Below are positions 43,707 through 52,979 of a DNA stretch of 64,000 nucleotides, in pieces. Position 1 is the first letter of the stretch; the number at the start of each line of letters is the position of its first letter. The stretch comes from an uncultured Butyricicoccus sp. GTDB lineage: Bacteria; Bacillota; Clostridia; Oscillospirales; Butyricicoccaceae. The position numbers and the translations under genes are program-made. The notes beneath the pieces are model-generated. The model searched no databases. It was not told the origin of the DNA and worked only from the letters and a program-made list of their open reading frames with translations. The stretch is from assembly GCA_944384745.1 (NCBI GenBank), contig CALWUO010000004.1, positions 48,957 to 112,956 of the forward strand. The letters are read 5' to 3'.

Positions 43707-44795
43707 ATGTCTTACCAGAAATATTTAAAACATCTGTTTTTAGGTGTTTTCTCGCTTATTTTACTTTGTATATTAACAGTTGTTGTTATAGACCCTGCTT
43801 TTCAGTACCATATGCCATTAGGAAGTATAAAAGCTGTATATTCCAATGAAAGATATCAAAATTCAGGTATAACCAAACATTCTGAATATGATAGTGTTAT
43901 TGTAGGCTCATCTGTAACATCAAATTTTAGGGTTTCATGGTTTAATGAATTATTTGATTGTAAAACCTTAAAACTATCCTACCCTGGGGGCTGTTTATCT
44001 GATTTTGATACAGCTTTATCATATGCTTTTGAGGAAAACCCAAATATTAAACGTGTATTCTGGAGTTTAGACCCAAAAATTCTTATGAGTGAATATGATG
44101 CAAAATCCACTCCTATGCCTGATTATTTATATAATAATTCGGTTTTAGATGATGCAAAATATGTTTTAAACAAAGATGTTTTGGTAGAGTTATGTGGTGA
44201 AAGTTTACTTGCAACTGTTGCAAATGAAGAAAATTCTATTGATGAGGCTTTCACTTGGGATAGTCAATATGATTTTGATAATTCACAAGCTTTATGGAGA
44301 TATGTCCGCCCAGAATGGAATAAAAAAGTTATTTCTGCAAATGCTTATGATGATATTGTAAATCAAAATATGGATATAATTATAGGTTTTATAGAGGCTC
44401 ACCCAGAAACCGAATTTTATTTATTTACTCCACCTTATTCCATACTTTATTGGGATAGAGTAACACGTGATGGCACTTATCCTGCGGTTTTAAAGCTTTT
44501 TGACAGACTTGTAACCGATTTAACCCCATATGAAAATGTAAAATATTATTGTTTTGCACCTGAAATTTATATTCTTAACCTTAATAATTATATTGATGAA
44601 GTTCATTTTTCTCCAGATATAAACAAAAAAATGGCAGAATATATGGCAACTTATGATGGTGTCGACAGTTCTTCCATATTGTATATGCACACATTTTTCA
44701 AAGATATTATAGAAAACTTTGATTATGAAAGTCTATTCCCTGTTATTTTACAGGAAAAACCCGCAAAACATAGGGTTTTAGACCCATCTTATTGA
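43707..44795 (+). CDS. Membrane-anchored SGNH-hydrolase-like partner of MBOAT
   Basis: The 362 residues have one N-terminal membrane helix (about 9-29) and an extracytoplasmic domain resembling AlgX/DltD-type SGNH proteins. A candidate nucleophile lies in VIVGSSVTSNF (Ser68/Ser69), and Asp297-His300 in DEVHFS fits the block V catalytic pair. The family is known from pairing with AlgI-type MBOATs, where the second protein transfers the acyl group to the polymer. No closer family name could be assigned. Followed by a clear terminator. Confidence 0.8.
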   Translation: MSYQKYLKHLFLGVFSLILLCILTVVVIDPAFQYHMPLGSIKAVYSNERYQNSGITKHSEYDSVIVGSSVTSNFRVSWFNELFDCKTLKLSYPGGCLSDFDTALSYAFEENPNIKRVFWSLDPKILMSEYDAKSTPMPDYLYNNSVLDDAKYVLNKDVLVELCGESLLATVANEENSIDEAFTWDSQYDFDNSQALWRYVRPEWNKKVISANAYDDIVNQNMDIIIGFIEAHPETEFYLFTPPYSILYWDRVTRDGTYPAVLKLFDRLVTDLTPYENVKYYCFAPEIYILNLNNYIDEVHFSPDINKKMAEYMATYDGVDSSSILYMHTFFKDIIENFDYESLFPVILQEKPAKHRVLDPSY

Positions 44796-44800
44796 GTTTA

Positions 44801-44830
44801 AGTGCTGTTTATAACAGCACTTTATTTTTT
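44801..44830 (+). terminator. Intrinsic terminator after the MBOAT-SGNH operon
   Basis: AGTGCTGTT (44801-44809) pairs exactly with AACAGCACT (44813-44821), 3-nt loop, then TTATTTTTT. Confidence 0.85.
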
Positions 44831-44856
44831 AGTAAACCATTTGTTTATTTTTGTGA

Positions 44857-44895
44857 TTGACCTTTCAACTTTAATTATCGTATAATAAATTATTA
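44857..44895 (+). promoter_or_regulatory. Promoter and operator-like repeat of marR-MATE
   Basis: TTGACC (44857-44862), 18-bp spacer, TATAAT (44881-44886). An inverted repeat TAATAA-A-TTATTA (44883-44895) overlaps the -10, suited for MarR autorepression. Confidence 0.6.
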
Positions 44896-44923
44896 AAAAA
44901 CTGCACTTTTTAGGAGGATATAT

Positions 44924-45388
44924 ATGGATAGAGAACATGTTACAATTTTAAAGTTTATTTCTATACTTCAAAGAAATACAAACCGATATTTTGATATTAT
45001 GCTTGAAGAAGATGGTATAGGCAGTGGACAACAATTTTTCCTTTTGAGAATATATGAAAATCAGGATATAACCATGCTTGATTTATCCCGCTTAGGCTCT
45101 TTTGACAAAGGAACTGTTACAAAAGCTGTGCAAAAATTAACAGAAGGGGGATATGTAACTGTAACAACAGACCAAAATGACAAACGAGTTAGACACCTTC
45201 ATACCACAGATAAAGCTCTACCTGTTATTGAAAAACTTTATAATGTAAGAAATAAATGGATTGACTCCATTTTAAGAAACCTAGATGAAGATGAACGTTT
45301 AAAATTATTTAATACCCTTGATGATATATCAAGTACTTCTTCCTCTGTTATACAAAAAATGATATCTGAAAAGGGTGAAAAAACATGA
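44924..45388 (+). CDS. MarR-family transcriptional regulator
   Basis: The 154 residues form a winged-helix regulator: dimer helices at both ends and a DNA-binding core with DLSRLGSFDKGTVTKAVQKLTEGGYVTVTTDQNDKRVRHLHTT (wing with the conserved Asp-Arg). It overlaps the MATE gene by four bases and most likely represses this operon until a ligand binds. GGAGG upstream of the ATG. Confidence 0.9.
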   Translation: MDREHVTILKFISILQRNTNRYFDIMLEEDGIGSGQQFFLLRIYENQDITMLDLSRLGSFDKGTVTKAVQKLTEGGYVTVTTDQNDKRVRHLHTTDKALPVIEKLYNVRNKWIDSILRNLDEDERLKLFNTLDDISSTSSSVIQKMISEKGEKT

Positions 45389-46779
45389 ATAATTTAGAAA
45401 ACCCTTTGGGATATAAACCTATTGGCAAACTGCTAACACAGTTTTCTGTGCCAGCTATTATTTCATGCCTTATAAACTCAATATATAATATAGTGGACCA
45501 GATTTTTATTGGTCAAGGCGTTGGCTATCAAGGTAACGCCGCCACAACGGTTGCATTTCCAATTATGATTATACTGCTTGCCTTTGGTAATATGACTGGT
45601 GCTGGTAGTAGTGCTTTTGCAGCAATTCGCTTAGGTGAAGGAAATGACAAACTTGCAAAAAAATGCTTAAATAATGCTTTTGTCTTTTCATTTTTACTTG
45701 GTATTATAATAATGGTTTTAGGCATTATATTCTTAAAGCCTTTGCTTTGGCTTTTTGGTGCTAAAAATTCGGTTATTATGAATTATTCATATGAATATAC
45801 CTTTATAATCCTTTTGGGTACTCCTTTTAATCTTGTGTCCATTGCACTTTCAAACCTCGCTAGAACTGACGGAAATCCTAGACTTGCTATGTATGGAATG
45901 CTTATTGGTGCAGGTATTAACACTATTTTAGACCCTGTTTATATATTTATATTTAATTGGGGCGTTAAAGGTGCAGCAATTGCGACTATAACTTCACAAA
46001 TTATATCAGCTATAATTTTAACCCTCTATTTTATAAAGGAAAGCAAAAAAAATCCTAGACATTTAATGATAGAAAGACAATATCTTTCACTTGATTTTGC
46101 TCTTATAAAAAACTTTTTGGCACTTGGTTTTTCTGCTGGCATAACTCAATCAGCTATTTGTATAATGCAAGTTGTTATGAATAACTCACTTATGCATTAT
46201 GGCAATCTTTCATCTATTGGCGGTGACGTTGCACTTAGTGCTATGGGTATTGTTATGAAAATTTCCACTATTATGACATCACTTGCTGTTGGTGTTGGCA
46301 TGGGTGCTCAACCTATTCTAGGTTTTAATAAAGGTGCTAAAAAATATATGCGTATTCGCAAAACCTATTTATCAGCAATTTCACTTGCAACTATACTTGT
46401 AATGTGTTGTTGGATTATGTGTCACATCTTCCCTGAAGCAATTATAGGATTATTTGGCAAGGAAAGTGAAGAATTTACTGACTTTGCTGTAAATTGTATG
46501 AATATATATCTATTTGGTACTTTCTGTGCAGGATTTCAAATTGTATCATGCAATTACTTTCAAGCTACTGGTCAGCCACTAAAAGCGGCTATTTTATCAA
46601 CTCTGCGTCAGCTTTCACTTCTTGTACCTCTTATTATAATTTTACCTATATTCTTTGGTCTTAAAGGAATACTATTTTCTGCACCTATTGCAGATATTGC
46701 TAGTGCTTTTATAGTATCTCGCTTTATAATTCCTGAGATGAAAAAACTTTCCAAACTTGAACATCAAACTGCCATGTAA
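45385..46779 (+). CDS. MATE-family multidrug/organic-cation efflux transporter
   Basis: Twelve-helix cation-coupled antiporter of 464 residues, starting with IGKLLTQFSVPAIISCLINSIYNIVDQIFIGQG and the repeat half around FLALGFSAGITQS. MepA-like subgroup (DinF/NorM relatives) commonly found with MarR regulators. Translationally coupled to marR. Substrate unknown. Confidence 0.92.
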   Translation: MNNLENPLGYKPIGKLLTQFSVPAIISCLINSIYNIVDQIFIGQGVGYQGNAATTVAFPIMIILLAFGNMTGAGSSAFAAIRLGEGNDKLAKKCLNNAFVFSFLLGIIIMVLGIIFLKPLLWLFGAKNSVIMNYSYEYTFIILLGTPFNLVSIALSNLARTDGNPRLAMYGMLIGAGINTILDPVYIFIFNWGVKGAAIATITSQIISAIILTLYFIKESKKNPRHLMIERQYLSLDFALIKNFLALGFSAGITQSAICIMQVVMNNSLMHYGNLSSIGGDVALSAMGIVMKISTIMTSLAVGVGMGAQPILGFNKGAKKYMRIRKTYLSAISLATILVMCCWIMCHIFPEAIIGLFGKESEEFTDFAVNCMNIYLFGTFCAGFQIVSCNYFQATGQPLKAAILSTLRQLSLLVPLIIILPIFFGLKGILFSAPIADIASAFIVSRFIIPEMKKLSKLEHQTAM

Positions 46780-46861
46780 AAATTATGTTAAGTTTTATAT
46801 ATGGTGCTACATAAATATAATATATTTTTATGAAACTAAACAGTTTATATGCAGTTTTTCC

Positions 46862-46891
46862 TTTACTTTTGGCTTTAATTGGTGATATAAT
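46862..46891 (+). promoter_or_regulatory. Promoter of the HD-GYP response regulator
   Basis: TTTACT (46862-46867), 18-bp spacer, TATAAT (46886-46891). No clear terminator was seen for the preceding MATE gene in this 151-nt gap. Confidence 0.45.
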
Positions 46892-46930
46892 TGTATCGTA
46901 ATTATGTATATATTAGGGAGGTCTTGCTTC

Positions 46931-48037
46931 ATGCCGACTTCAAACCCGTTTAATACAGCTCCAGCAACGGTTCTAATAATTGATGATAGCCCTGTTATAC
47001 ACACTATATTAAAGTCTCTTTTTGAGGATACATATAGAATTGAACACGCTTTTGATGGAGTTGAAGGACTTCTTAAAATAACTGAACTTTCATCTAGCAT
47101 ATGTGCCATCTTACTAGATGTTATGATGCCACGAATGAGCGGTTTAGATGTTCTTAAAAAACTTCATGCCCTTGGTATCTCCCATCAAATACCTATTTTC
47201 TTAATAACAGCAGAATCCAGTAGTGCAACTACTCAAAGTGCTTATGATTTAGGTGTTATGGACGTTATAAACAAACCTTTTGTACCTTATGTTGTAAAAA
47301 GACGTGTCAATTCCGTTATTGAGCTGTTTCAAACTAAAAAACAACTACGCCATGTAATCTCTCTTCAAACAGATAAACTTGAATCTCAATCCAGAACGAT
47401 TATAGATTTGAACTATGGTATAGTCGAATGTTTAGCAACTGCAATAGAATTTAGAAGTGTTATGTCTGGTGAACATGTACGACGTATTCATGATATTACA
47501 TATTATCTTCTTCGCCATACTGTGCTTGGTGAAGGTGTATCACAAAGTGAAATAGATGCTATATCTATGGCTGCTATAATGCATGATGTTGGTAAAATTG
47601 CTATACCTGATTCAATTCTTAATAAACCAAGTAAACTAACCCCAGAAGAATTTGAAATAATGAAAACCCACACAATCAAGGGTTATGAACTGCTTGAAAG
47701 CATACCACAAATGCACCGCTTACAAGCATATCCTTATGCACTTGATATAACACGTCATCATCATGAACGTTGGGACGGCAACGGCTACCCTGATGGACTT
47801 AAAGGTGACGAAATATCTATTTGGGCTCAAATTGTTGCTATTGCTGATGTATATGATGCACTTATAAGTAAACGTGTTTACAAAGATGCTCTTGATTCAC
47901 GCACAGCCATAGAAATGATTATAGATGGTCAATGTGGTGTTTTTAATCCTGATTTGCTTAAATGTTTCCTTGAGGCTGTGCCAGAGATAAACAAGTTATA
48001 TCTTCCTAAACCTCAGCCAGTAGTTAAGACTAAATGA
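46931..48037 (+). CDS. Response regulator with HD-GYP output (cyclic-di-GMP phosphodiesterase type)
   Basis: Start ATG 46931 with GGGAGG nine bases upstream gives 368 residues. Receiver domain ~14-130 with Asp18-Asp19, phospho-acceptor Asp63 (LLDVMMPRMSG) and Lys in INKPF; helical linker; HD-GYP domain ~165-350 with AAIMHDVGKIAIPDSIL, THTIKGYELL, HHHERWDGNGYPDGLKG and ALISKRVYK. All metal ligands of the HD motif are present, so hydrolysis of c-di-GMP is expected. No cognate histidine kinase lies next to it. Confidence 0.9.
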   Translation: MPTSNPFNTAPATVLIIDDSPVIHTILKSLFEDTYRIEHAFDGVEGLLKITELSSSICAILLDVMMPRMSGLDVLKKLHALGISHQIPIFLITAESSSATTQSAYDLGVMDVINKPFVPYVVKRRVNSVIELFQTKKQLRHVISLQTDKLESQSRTIIDLNYGIVECLATAIEFRSVMSGEHVRRIHDITYYLLRHTVLGEGVSQSEIDAISMAAIMHDVGKIAIPDSILNKPSKLTPEEFEIMKTHTIKGYELLESIPQMHRLQAYPYALDITRHHHERWDGNGYPDGLKGDEISIWAQIVAIADVYDALISKRVYKDALDSRTAIEMIIDGQCGVFNPDLLKCFLEAVPEINKLYLPKPQPVVKTK

Positions 48038-48060
48038 TAAATGCACTATATACAAGAGTT

Positions 48061-48103
48061 TACCACTAGATTAGGCACAATATCTAGTGGTATTTCTTTT
48101 TTT
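48061..48103 (+). terminator. Intrinsic terminator of the HD-GYP gene
   Basis: TACCACTAGAT (48061-48071) pairs exactly with ATCTAGTGGTA (48082-48092), 10-nt loop, then TTTCTTTTTTT. Confidence 0.85.
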
Positions 48104-48186
48104 GGATACTTGCTTAATTTATATACATTAAATAAATATATAATTTGTATCTAGTGCTGAAAAATTTTTTGTTTTGTTTTAACTTG

Positions 48187-48215
48187 TTGACAAAAAGTTA
48201 TTCTTTCTATATGAT
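48187..48215 (+). promoter_or_regulatory. Promoter of the riboswitch-pflA-pflB unit
   Basis: TTGACA (48187-48192), 17-bp spacer, TATGAT (48210-48215); near-consensus, with predicted start near 48222, just before the ZTP aptamer. Confidence 0.75.
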
Positions 48216-48227
48216 ATTAGCAGTGAA

Positions 48228-48364
48228 CAGGTCATATGACTGACGGATTTGTGGGGTTTACCACATGGAGTATGACTGCTGTATATGCCGACCGTCTGGG
48301 CTAACATGTTTTTTGTGTCCATTCGGCTTTTTATGTCTTTTGGGCACACCAAAAGGCTTTTTTT
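48228..48364 (+). promoter_or_regulatory. ZTP (pfl motif) riboswitch with intrinsic terminator
   Basis: The aptamer 48228-48302 has all parts of the pfl/ZTP class: P1 GGTCATA (48230-48236) with TATGACT (48271-48277); P2 TGTGG (48250-48254) with CCACA (48261-48265); the conserved TGACTGACGG and TGGAG strands; and the 3' signature GCCGACCGTCTGGGC (48287-48301), whose CCGT (48292-48295) forms the pseudoknot with ACGG (48243-48246). The expression platform is a terminator, GTCTTTTGG (48335-48343) with CCAAAAGGC (48349-48357), then seven T. Ligand-bound state should allow read-through into pflA when ZMP/ZTP signals 10-formyl-THF shortage. Confidence 0.92.
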
Positions 48365-48386
48365 GTACCCAAAATGGAGGTAATCT

Positions 48387-49115
48387 ATGGCTAATGGTTT
48401 TATTCACTCTTTTGAGTCTATGGGGCTTGTAGATGGCCCTGGTATTCGTTCAGTTGTTTTTCTTGAAGGCTGCAAACTGCGTTGTCAGTTCTGCCATAAC
48501 CCTGACACTTGGACTAAATGCGGTAAAGTTGAAATGTCCCCTGAAGAACTTGTAAAAAAACTGCTTAGATTTAAAACTTATTATGATAAATCAGATGGTG
48601 GTGTTACCTTTTCTGGCGGTGAGCCTTTACTACAACCTGAGTTTTTAACCGAAACATTAAAGTTATGCAAACAAAATGGTATAAACACATGTATTGATAC
48701 AGCGGGTGTCGGTTTGGGAAATTATGATAATATTCTTGAGTACACCGACCTTGTTTTATATGATGTCAAACACTATACTTCTGACGGTTATCTTAAACTA
48801 ACTGGTTGTGATATAGGCGAAACTCTAGCCTTTGTTGATGCACTCAAAAAAAATAATACTCCTATTTGGGTACGTCATGTTGTAATTCCAGAAATAACTG
48901 ACAGTAAATTGCATATACAAGGATTAAAGGATTATATTAAAACTTTACCCAATGTAAAAAAAGTAGAACTTCTACCTTATCACCTTTTAGGTGTAAACAA
49001 ATATAAATCTATGGGTATTCCTTATCCTCTTGAAGGTGTACCCGCAATGGACAAAGATGTTTGTAAAGCCTTACAAACAGAATTTTTTAGCGAATTTGGA
49101 GGTAATGTCAAATGA
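48387..49115 (+). CDS. pflA: Pyruvate formate-lyase-activating enzyme
   Basis: Radical-SAM enzyme creating the glycyl radical on PflB. The 242 residues hold the cluster motif Cys29-x3-Cys33-x2-Cys36 in [16 protein letters not shown] and the SAM region [17 protein letters not shown]. Length is standard. It is the first gene after the ZTP riboswitch and overlaps pflB by four bases. The formate-producing reaction supplies one-carbon units for purine synthesis, which explains the ZTP control. Confidence 0.97.
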   Translation: MANGFIHSFESMGLVDGPGIRSVVFLEGCKLRCQFCHNPDTWTKCGKVEMSPEELVKKLLRFKTYYDKSDGGVTFSGGEPLLQPEFLTETLKLCKQNGINTCIDTAGVGLGNYDNILEYTDLVLYDVKHYTSDGYLKLTGCDIGETLAFVDALKKNNTPIWVRHVVIPEITDSKLHIQGLKDYIKTLPNVKKVELLPYHLLGVNKYKSMGIPYPLEGVPAMDKDVCKALQTEFFSEFGGNVK

Positions 49116-51346
49116 TGAATTTTGAACAATGGAATGGATTTAAGTCTGGTAACTGGCAGCGTGAAGTAGATGTACGCTCTTTTATTCAGAAAAACTATAC
49201 TCTTTATACTGGTGATGACAGCTTTTTAGCCCCTATTACTGATAAAACAAAGGCTGTTTGGGAAAAATGCGAAAAACTTATTTTAGAGGAAATGAAAAAG
49301 GGTATATTAGATGTTGAAACTAATATAATCTCTGGTATTGATAATTTTGAAGCTGGTTATATAGATAAAGACAATGAAGTTATTGTCGGTTTACAAACAG
49401 ATGCACCGCTAAAAAGAATTGTAAATCTATATGGCGGTATGCGTATGGCTACCTCTTCCCTTGAACAATATGGTTATCATTTAAACCCTGAAATTCAAAA
49501 GCATTTTTCTGAATATAGAAAAACTCATAACGATGGTGTATTTGACGCTTACCCTAAGCGTACTCGCCTTGCTCGTTCTGCTGGTCTTTTAACAGGTCTG
49601 CCTGACGCTTATGGTCGTGGTCGTATTATCGGTGATTATCGTCGTGTTGCTCTTTATGGTATTGACCAACTTATTGAATTTAAAAAAGCTGATTTAGATG
49701 AAATTGATGGCGAAATGACCGAAGAACGCATACGTCTGCGTGAAGAAGTATCTATGCAAATCCGTGCTTTAGGCGAAATTAAAAATATGGCTATGCGTTA
49801 TGGTGTTGACCTTTCTAAGCCTGCTAAAAACGCACATGAAGCTGTTCAATTCCTATATCTTGCCTATCTTGCAGGTACAAAGGAAAATAATGGTGCGGCT
49901 ACTTCTCTTGGTAGAACTTCCACATTCCTTGATATTTATATTCAGCGTGACCTTGATGCAGGTATTCTTGATGAACAAGGTGCTCAAGAACTCATTGACC
50001 AATTTATTATTAAACTGCGTTTAATTCGTCATCTGCGTACACCAGAATATAATGAATTATTTGGCGGTGACCCTACATGGGTAACAGAATCTATTGGCGG
50101 TATGACTATCTATGGAAAACCACTTGTAACTAAAAACTCTTTCCGTTATCTTCATACACTTACAAACCTTGGCACTGCTCCAGAACCTAACCTAACTGTG
50201 CTTTGGGCTGAACATCTGCCTGAAACCTTTAAAACTTACTGTGCTAAAATGTCTATTGACACCGACTCTATTCAGTATGAAAACGATGATGTAATGCGTC
50301 CAATCTATGGTGATGATTACGCTATTGCTTGTTGTGTATCCGCTATGAAAGTGGGTAAACAAATGCAGTTCTTCGGTGCTAGATGTAATATGGCTAAATC
50401 TGTGCTATACGCTATAAATGGCGGTGTAGATGAAAAGAAAGGTATAAAAGTTATTCCTAATATTGAGCCTATAACTGATGAAGTGTTGGATTATGAAAAG
50501 GTTCGTGCAAATCTTGACAAAGTTTTAGCTTATAATGCAGAGCTTTACACTGATACTTTAAATATCATTCACTTTATGCATGATAAATACGCTTATGAAG
50601 CAAGTCAAATGGCTTTACATGATACACATGTAGGCAGATTGACTGCTTATGGTATCGCAGGTTTATCTGTTGCGGCTGACTCACTTAGTGCAATTCGTTA
50701 TGCTACTGTAAAACCTATTCGCAACGAACAAGGAATAGCTGTTGATTTTGAAACAATAGGTGATTTCCCTAAGTATGGTAATGATGATGATAGAGCTGAT
50801 GATGAAGCAGTTTATATTGTAACTAAGTTTTCAAATGAGCTTAAAAAACACCCATTATATCGTGGTGCAAAGCATACTCTTTCTGCTCTTACTATCACTT
50901 CTAATGTTATGTATGGCAAGAAAACTGGCACTACTCCTGATGGACGTAAAGCGGGTGAACCTCTTGCCCCAGGTGCTAACCCTATGCATTGTCGTGATAT
51001 AAATGGTGCTTTAGCTTCTCTAAACTCTGTTGCAAAAATCCCTTATCGTGATATTTGTCAAGATGGTGTTTCTAATACATTCTCTATTGTACCTGATGCA
51101 CTTGGTAAAACACTAGAACAACGTGAAGCTAATCTTGTATCTATACTTGATGGTTATTTCGGTCAAGGTGCTCATCATCTAAATGTCAATGTATTTAAAA
51201 GAGAAACTCTTATTGATGCACTAGACCACCCAGAAAAATATCCGACTTTGACTATTCGTGTTTCTGGTTATGCGGTAAACTTTAACCGTCTAAGCCGTGA
51301 ACAACAAGAAGAAGTTATTAAACGTACTTTCCACGAGGCAATTTAA
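49112..51346 (+). CDS. pflB: Formate C-acetyltransferase (pyruvate formate-lyase)
   Basis: Anaerobic glycyl-radical enzyme turning pyruvate and CoA into acetyl-CoA and formate. The 744 residues show the active-site pair Cys407-Cys408 in [13 protein letters not shown] and the glycyl radical Gly719 in RVSGYAVNF. Length matches true PFL and not glycerol dehydratase or choline lyase (which lack the Cys-Cys pair). GGAGG nine bases before the first ATG of ATGATG. Codon use is more biased (GGT, CGT, CTT rich) than in neighbours, suggesting high expression. Followed by a terminator. Confidence 0.98.
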   Translation: MMNFEQWNGFKSGNWQREVDVRSFIQKNYTLYTGDDSFLAPITDKTKAVWEKCEKLILEEMKKGILDVETNIISGIDNFEAGYIDKDNEVIVGLQTDAPLKRIVNLYGGMRMATSSLEQYGYHLNPEIQKHFSEYRKTHNDGVFDAYPKRTRLARSAGLLTGLPDAYGRGRIIGDYRRVALYGIDQLIEFKKADLDEIDGEMTEERIRLREEVSMQIRALGEIKNMAMRYGVDLSKPAKNAHEAVQFLYLAYLAGTKENNGAATSLGRTSTFLDIYIQRDLDAGILDEQGAQELIDQFIIKLRLIRHLRTPEYNELFGGDPTWVTESIGGMTIYGKPLVTKNSFRYLHTLTNLGTAPEPNLTVLWAEHLPETFKTYCAKMSIDTDSIQYENDDVMRPIYGDDYAIACCVSAMKVGKQMQFFGARCNMAKSVLYAINGGVDEKKGIKVIPNIEPITDEVLDYEKVRANLDKVLAYNAELYTDTLNIIHFMHDKYAYEASQMALHDTHVGRLTAYGIAGLSVAADSLSAIRYATVKPIRNEQGIAVDFETIGDFPKYGNDDDRADDEAVYIVTKFSNELKKHPLYRGAKHTLSALTITSNVMYGKKTGTTPDGRKAGEPLAPGANPMHCRDINGALASLNSVAKIPYRDICQDGVSNTFSIVPDALGKTLEQREANLVSILDGYFGQGAHHLNVNVFKRETLIDALDHPEKYPTLTIRVSGYAVNFNRLSREQQEEVIKRTFHEAI

Positions 51347-51354
51347 TTTTTTGG

Positions 51355-51388
51355 GATACTGCAATTTATATTGCAGTATCTTTTTTTC
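51355..51388 (+). terminator. Intrinsic terminator of pflB
   Basis: GATACTGCAAT (51355-51365) pairs exactly with ATTGCAGTATC (51370-51380), tetraloop TTAT, then TTTTTTTC. Confidence 0.9.
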
Positions 51389-51414
51389 TTATTTTTCTAA
51401 ATTTCTAAAAAAGA

Positions 51415-51443
51415 CTGACGTTTTATACAATTTATGTTATAAT
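51415..51443 (+). promoter_or_regulatory. Promoter of the DUF1294-CDF-pyrC-DUF4230 operon
   Basis: CTGACG (51415-51420), 17-bp spacer, TATAAT (51438-51443). Confidence 0.6.
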
Positions 51444-51479
51444 AAACTGAATACATGAAAATTTGAAAGGTCGTTTTTT

Positions 51480-51770
51480 GTGCTTTTTCTAGCGATTTAT
51501 TTATTATTAGTCAATATTATTGGTGCAATTTTTGTTGTAACTGATAAAAAACGTGCTAAAAAAAACCAGTGGAGAATACCAGAGCGTAATTTTTTTATAT
51601 GCTGTATACTAGGTGGTTGTCCTGCTGTTTATGGAGCTATGAAAATTTTTCATCATAAAACCTTACATAAAAGATTTATGTGGGGTATTCCTGCTATATT
51701 TATATTGCAAATTATAGCTCTTATTTTTCTCTATACAAAAGATTTCTTACCATCTTTTGTAAGTTTGTAA
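51480..51770 (+). CDS. DUF1294 small membrane protein (GTG start)
   Basis: The 96 residues match DUF1294: two to three membrane helices, the basic cytosolic motif DKKRAKKNQWRIPERNFF and the family signature GGCPAVYGAMKIFHHKTLHKRF. Function unknown. The start is GTG, preceded by GAAAGG nine bases upstream; no in-frame ATG fits. First gene of a four-gene unit with a CDF transporter 22 nt downstream. Confidence 0.85.
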   Translation: MLFLAIYLLLVNIIGAIFVVTDKKRAKKNQWRIPERNFFICCILGGCPAVYGAMKIFHHKTLHKRFMWGIPAIFILQIIALIFLYTKDFLPSFVSL

Positions 51771-51792
51771 TTCTTTTGAGAGGCTTTGTTTT

Positions 51793-52959
51793 ATGACTAA
51801 ATTTATTATAAAAAAATTTATACCTGATTATGAAAATGTTAAAAATGCTGTTGTGCGTGAACGTTATGGAATTGTAGCGGGAACTGTCGGCATTATTTGC
51901 AATATATTTTTATTTTTAGTTAAGTTGTCAATAGGTCTTATAACTTCATCTATCTCTATTGCGGCTGATGCGGTTAACAATCTATCTGATGCTCTTTCAT
52001 CTGTAATATCACTTTTTGGCTTTAAACTTGCAAATAAAGCTCCTGATGAAACCCACCCTTTTGGTTATGGTAGAACCGAATATCTAGCGGGTTTACTTGT
52101 TGCCTTTTTTATAGGGGTTGTCGGTCTTGAATTTGCAAAGTCTTCTATAGATAGAATATTAAATCCTGAAGCCGTGCTATTTTCCCCTGTTTTACTTTTA
52201 ATTTTAGCTATCTCTATTTTAGTTAAACTTTGGATGGGTATTTTTAATAAAGAACTTGGAACACGTATAAATTCCACCGTTCTACTTGCAACTATGCAGG
52301 ACTCAATAAATGACGTTATTACAACATCTGTTGTTGTAGTCGGAATGATTGCTTCCCGCTTTACAAGTTTGCCTGTTGATGGTTATATTGGTCTTATTGT
52401 TGCAATTTTTATTTTATATTCTGGTATAGGTATTGCAAAAGATACTTTAAGTCCGCTTATCGGTCAAGCTGCTGACCCTGATATAGCTAAAAACATTGAA
52501 AATATTGTTTTAAATTTTGATGGCGTTGTTGGAGTGCATGACCTTATTATTCATAACTATGGTGCGGGTAAGTCACTAGCTTCTATACATGCTGAAGTTC
52601 CTGATACTGCAAATTTTGTGCAAATACATGAGGTCATTGACGAGGCTGAAAAAGCCGTTTGGAAAGAAACTGGCGTTTTTCTTGTAATCCATATGGACCC
52701 TGTGGCTATTGATAATGAACATGTAAATGAAATTAAAAAAGTTACTCTTTCGGTTTTAAATGAAATTGATGGAAGACTTACTATGCATGATTTTCGTATT
52801 GTTGATGGTGAAAGAAATATAAATATAATTTTTGATGTTGTTGCACCTTTTGAATATCAAAAATCAAAGGCTGAGGAGCTTATAAAAAATATTCGCTCTG
52901 GGCTTAAAAACCGTGATAAACGCTATAATGCAATAATAACTCTTGACCATCAAATGTAA
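51793..52959 (+). CDS. Cation diffusion facilitator (metal efflux) transporter
   Basis: Six-helix proton-coupled metal exporter, 388 residues. Helices cover about 30-210. Metal-site helices contain SIAADAVNNLSDALSSV (Asp-x3-Asp type, Asn/Asp form typical for Mn/Fe-related CDFs) and LATMQDSINDVITTS. C-terminal cytosolic dimer domain ~212-290 is followed by an extra ~95 residues (EIKKVTLSVLNEIDGRLTMHDFRIV) longer than in classical Zn exporters. Ion specificity cannot be settled. Confidence 0.9.
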   Translation: MTKFIIKKFIPDYENVKNAVVRERYGIVAGTVGIICNIFLFLVKLSIGLITSSISIAADAVNNLSDALSSVISLFGFKLANKAPDETHPFGYGRTEYLAGLLVAFFIGVVGLEFAKSSIDRILNPEAVLFSPVLLLILAISILVKLWMGIFNKELGTRINSTVLLATMQDSINDVITTSVVVVGMIASRFTSLPVDGYIGLIVAIFILYSGIGIAKDTLSPLIGQAADPDIAKNIENIVLNFDGVVGVHDLIIHNYGAGKSLASIHAEVPDTANFVQIHEVIDEAEKAVWKETGVFLVIHMDPVAIDNEHVNEIKKVTLSVLNEIDGRLTMHDFRIVDGERNINIIFDVVAPFEYQKSKAEELIKNIRSGLKNRDKRYNAIITLDHQM

Positions 52960-52979
52960 TGAATAGGAGGTTAAAAACC

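Noticed and set aside
46828..47109. 93-residue minus-strand ORF over the HD-GYP gene start
   Set aside because: Covers the promoter and receiver-domain start of a clear gene; composition of a shadow frame.
48180..48230. T-box or other amino-acid leader before pflA
   Set aside because: No T-box TGGGTGGTACCGCG-like sequence; the leader fits the ZTP class fully instead.
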